Below, one piece after another: positions 61,752 through 64,000 of a stretch of 64,000 nt of DNA. The translations under genes and the position numbers were made by a program. A model generated the notes under the pieces. The model was not told the origin of the DNA and did not search any database. It worked only from the letters and a program-made list of their open reading frames with translations. Each line of letters opens with the position of its first letter. The stretch's first letter is position 1. Source of the stretch: Halicephalobus mephisto (lineage: Eukaryota > Nematoda > Chromadorea > Rhabditida > Panagrolaimidae); assembly GCA_009193035.1 (NCBI GenBank), contig SWDT01000001.1, positions 558,001 to 622,000 on the forward strand, read 5' to 3'.

Positions 61752-62540
61752 ATGTCGGAGAACCGTCCTAGAATCATCGGCAGTTTGCATGGTGTTCTCA
61801 AGCGTGCAAACACTATAAACGAGGCGGAACTCGCTCGACGACGCTCGAGTTGCGCTAGTATCGGCTTGATGAGTGAGCAGACAACTACGAACTTACTGGA
61901 GTCTCAGTGTAAATGCGACGATAATAATAATCTCACAAAAAGGTTAGCTGATTATTGAAATGATTAAATCTCTTTCTTCTAATTACAGTACTGCTTCATT
62001 GGATGATTTTAATGAAATTGTTTCATTTCCTAAATCCTTCGCTTGGGATTGGCCATTTTGTGATGAAGGTATCGCCCGTGGCATGTACACAGAAGAGAAA
62101 TTTTTCGTCTGTCTTCCCTTCAACAACGGCGGAACAGGAGAGAAAAATGGATCAGTAAGTTCGATAAGTTGGAAAATCCTATTTTCGTATTTCAGACCAA
62201 AAAGTTCGAAAAAATTACTGAATCCAACTTTTCCTGGACAATTGGTCTTTCAAACAACAGCAATGAGTTTGGCGGTTCAAGCTTCTGGCGGATGGAGATT
62301 GAAACCATGAGAAACCTTAACATGCTTGCCTTGATCGTATCTCGGGATATTTCACGTTATGATTCCGGACCTAAACGTCTCAAGCGAGTTCGCAAAGTCT
62401 ACCGCTTGCCGAATATCTACGACATCACCACTCTCCGTTCCACTAGTTACGACTGGGCCATCGTGATTGAAGCTCTCAGACGTCGAGATGTCCGTACTAA
62501 CCGACCTATGCCACTCAAACGAGCTGATACCCTCGCATAA
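61752..62540 (+). CDS. Orphan protein, 233 residues
   Basis: Three exons (61752-61942, 61989-62154, 62196-62540) with standard borders. The N-terminus (MSENRPRIIGSLHGVLKRAN) is basic and contains RRRSSCAS, a likely kinase site. The second half has the look of a beta-rich fold (FSWTIGLSNNSNEFGG, FWRMEIETMRNLNMLALIV), then a basic segment (GPKRLKRVRKVYRLPNIYD). No signal peptide or membrane helix is present. I do not recognise a family. Exon composition and splice phase are typical of a real gene. Confidence 0.8.
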
Positions 62541-62723
62541 GTACAGTAGGACGGAGGTGTCTCCCACGGGTGGAAAAAAATCATAGAAGACATGGTTTTC
62601 GTACTGAATAAAATTAGACAATTTGAGGGATCTGATTCGGTAATTTTATTTGTAATCATGGAATGAAAACTAGATACCCTCTTTTCAAGTTGCACGAGGT
62701 TAAAGCTCGATGTTGAAGGCATC

Positions 62724-64000
62724 TCACATAGCATCAAAGTGGAATCTGTTCAGCTGAGCCTGTCTTTCCCTTTTGTCCTGTTTCTTCTCCTGGTAATGGA
62801 GGAACAAGATCAAGATTATCAGGATGACACAGATGGAGAACAGGACGGCGAGACTCTGGATGATCAACTGACTCGGGGTCAAGTAGAGTCTGCTTTGCCA
62901 GTGAGTGCCGTCGCCTTCTGGAGGAACGACTACGATTCTTGAGTTTGGAACTATCTGCTTCAGAATACTATGTTGATTTCCAGAATTTCCAGGAACCCGT
63001 GGACTACCCAGTTTCAACTCGTCGATAAAGTTAGGAGATCTTCCAAGTCCGAAAAGGATGAAGGGATTATGTAAAGCCCGTTGACTAGTCTGGGGCAGCT
63101 GGCACTGTGAAGACTTCTGAGCTCTTCCAGACGTGTCCGGCATCAGGTAAGAAGCACAGGCTCCGTGCCAAGATATACCACTTCCTGAAATGCCAAAATT
63201 AAAATCCAGTAATCAGTCATTTTCGGAAAGTACCTAGTTCCCCAGATTTGGAATATTTGCAGTCTTTTGTACAAACGTTTGTGAATATTTGGACTTTCAG
63301 GAAAGTAGTATCTCCTTTGTCGTCACAGTGGATAAAGTCGAACTTCAGATGACCACTGTAATCCTTGTATTCCACCAGTATATCCAAACTTCCGTCTTCC
63401 TTGAGATCAAAGAAAGCCGCCATCATCAGCTGACCATTTGATATCTCCTCAGGTATCACGAAGAAGGGATTCTTCGGTGGAGCCATCATTTCGAATTTCC
63501 TAAAATAATGTCTTAAGCCATAGTTGAGAGAAAAACAAACCTCGAAAAATTGAGGTTTCCATTGTAGTTGACGTTTTCGAAAACCACCGGCATCTTGTTC
63601 TGTCCTTTGGAAACCGTGGCGATCAGGTCAGGGTACCCGTCCAATGTGAAATCTCCCACTCGGAAGACAGTGTCAGAAGAAGCGATCAACTCAGTGTCTT
63701 TTAAATCCAGTTGGAAAGACACCCAACCTTTGTCATGTGAGTAAATCTTGATATATTCTACATGATGGCAGTCAATTTCCCGGCAGATAGGAACGAGGAT
63801 GTCGATCAGTCCGTCGCCGTCGAAATCAGCGACGACTCCGCTTCCGAAATGGAGTCCGCTTAATCCCGTTGTCGGGATATCCTTGATTAAACCTTTGTTC
63901 AGCTTCCATCGACCTCTGGAAACACGTATAGTCAGAAGTTTTATGAAAATTAGTGACTTACACATCGTCGACGATGTTTTCCAACTGCCAAGCTTGGAAA
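62724..64000 (-). CDS. ITFG1: ITFG1/Linkin (FG-GAP adhesion protein), C-terminal part
   Basis: The gene runs into the window from the right edge, so its 5' part is missing. FG-GAP/beta-propeller blades with calcium-type loops are visible: DFDGDGLIDILVP, DFTLDGYPDLIATV, DLKEDGSLDILVEY. A Gly/Pro-rich FGLGRSPNFIDELKLGSPR block and RLYLTPSQLIIQSL lead into one TM helix (SICVILIILILFLHY) and a short cytoplasmic tail (QEKKQDKRERQAQLNRFHFDAM shortened) that ends HFDAM. The FGLGRSPNF and RFHFDAM elements are hallmarks of the ITFG1/TIP family, called LNKN-1/Linkin in C. elegans, a surface protein needed for collective gonadal cell migration. Partial on the window edge. Confidence 0.93.

Overview
The window is eukaryotic and almost certainly from a nematode. 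Genes are split by many short introns (mostly about 40-70 nt) with GT...TTTCAG borders. The gene set is nematode-like: a TWK two-pore potassium channel, a DUF229 ectoenzyme-like gene, an FLP-33-like RFamide precursor, a peptide-GPCR, GDNF-receptor-like proteins, a thaumatin-like fragment and a dynein-2 gene behind a perfect X-box. Intergenic DNA is AT-rich. I cannot name the species; nothing points to a virus or a bacterium. Exon models were built by eye from reading frames, splice signals and phase, so the outer coordinates given are the coding start and stop and introns lie inside them.

Layout. 0-2 kb: a divergent pair, RNA polymerase I subunit RPA43-like (minus, cut by the window edge) and METTL5 18S rRNA methyltransferase (plus), then a 232-bp pogo/Tigger-type MITE. 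3-11 kb: three minus-strand genes, namely an orphan acidic protein, a TWK potassium channel with a long tail carrying repeated QT motifs, and a rhodopsin-type neuropeptide receptor. 14.6-26.4 kb: two tandem minus-strand paralogs of the Mesh/SUSD2 type (NIDO-AMOP-VWD-Sushi-TM), both ending in a PDZ-binding TSV tail. 30-35 kb: GDNF-receptor-alpha-like sequence in two blocks that may be one gene with an internal promoter. 36-44 kb: a divergent pair, an SLC9B/NHA-like antiporter (minus) and a greatly expanded SAXO (stabilizer of axonemal microtubules) gene (plus). 45.7-49 kb: a DUF229 gene and a thaumatin-like remnant. 51.5-54.8 kb: a compact cluster with a small membrane-protein ORF that overlaps the start of an EF-hand protein on the same exons, an RFamide neuropeptide precursor in tail-to-tail orientation, and an NK-type homeobox gene. 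56-59 kb: AT-rich DNA with a GC-rich structured-RNA candidate and a broken second copy of the orphan acidic gene from 3-4 kb. 59.8-64 kb: DYNC2LI1 (dynein-2 light intermediate chain), an orphan protein, and the C-terminal part of ITFG1/Linkin.

The genes do not form one pathway. Themes that recur are epithelial or neuronal surface adhesion (the Mesh pair, Linkin, the GDNF-receptor-like locus), neuronal signalling (TWK, GPCR, FLP) and ciliary or axonal microtubules (SAXO, DYNC2LI1, and possible LC8-binding motifs on the TWK tail). The most unusual items are the overlapping dual-ORF transcript at 51.5-53.2 kb, the very small RFamide gene that single-frame ORF calling misses, the TWK tail motif array, the SAXO repeat expansion, and the GDNF-receptor-like locus.
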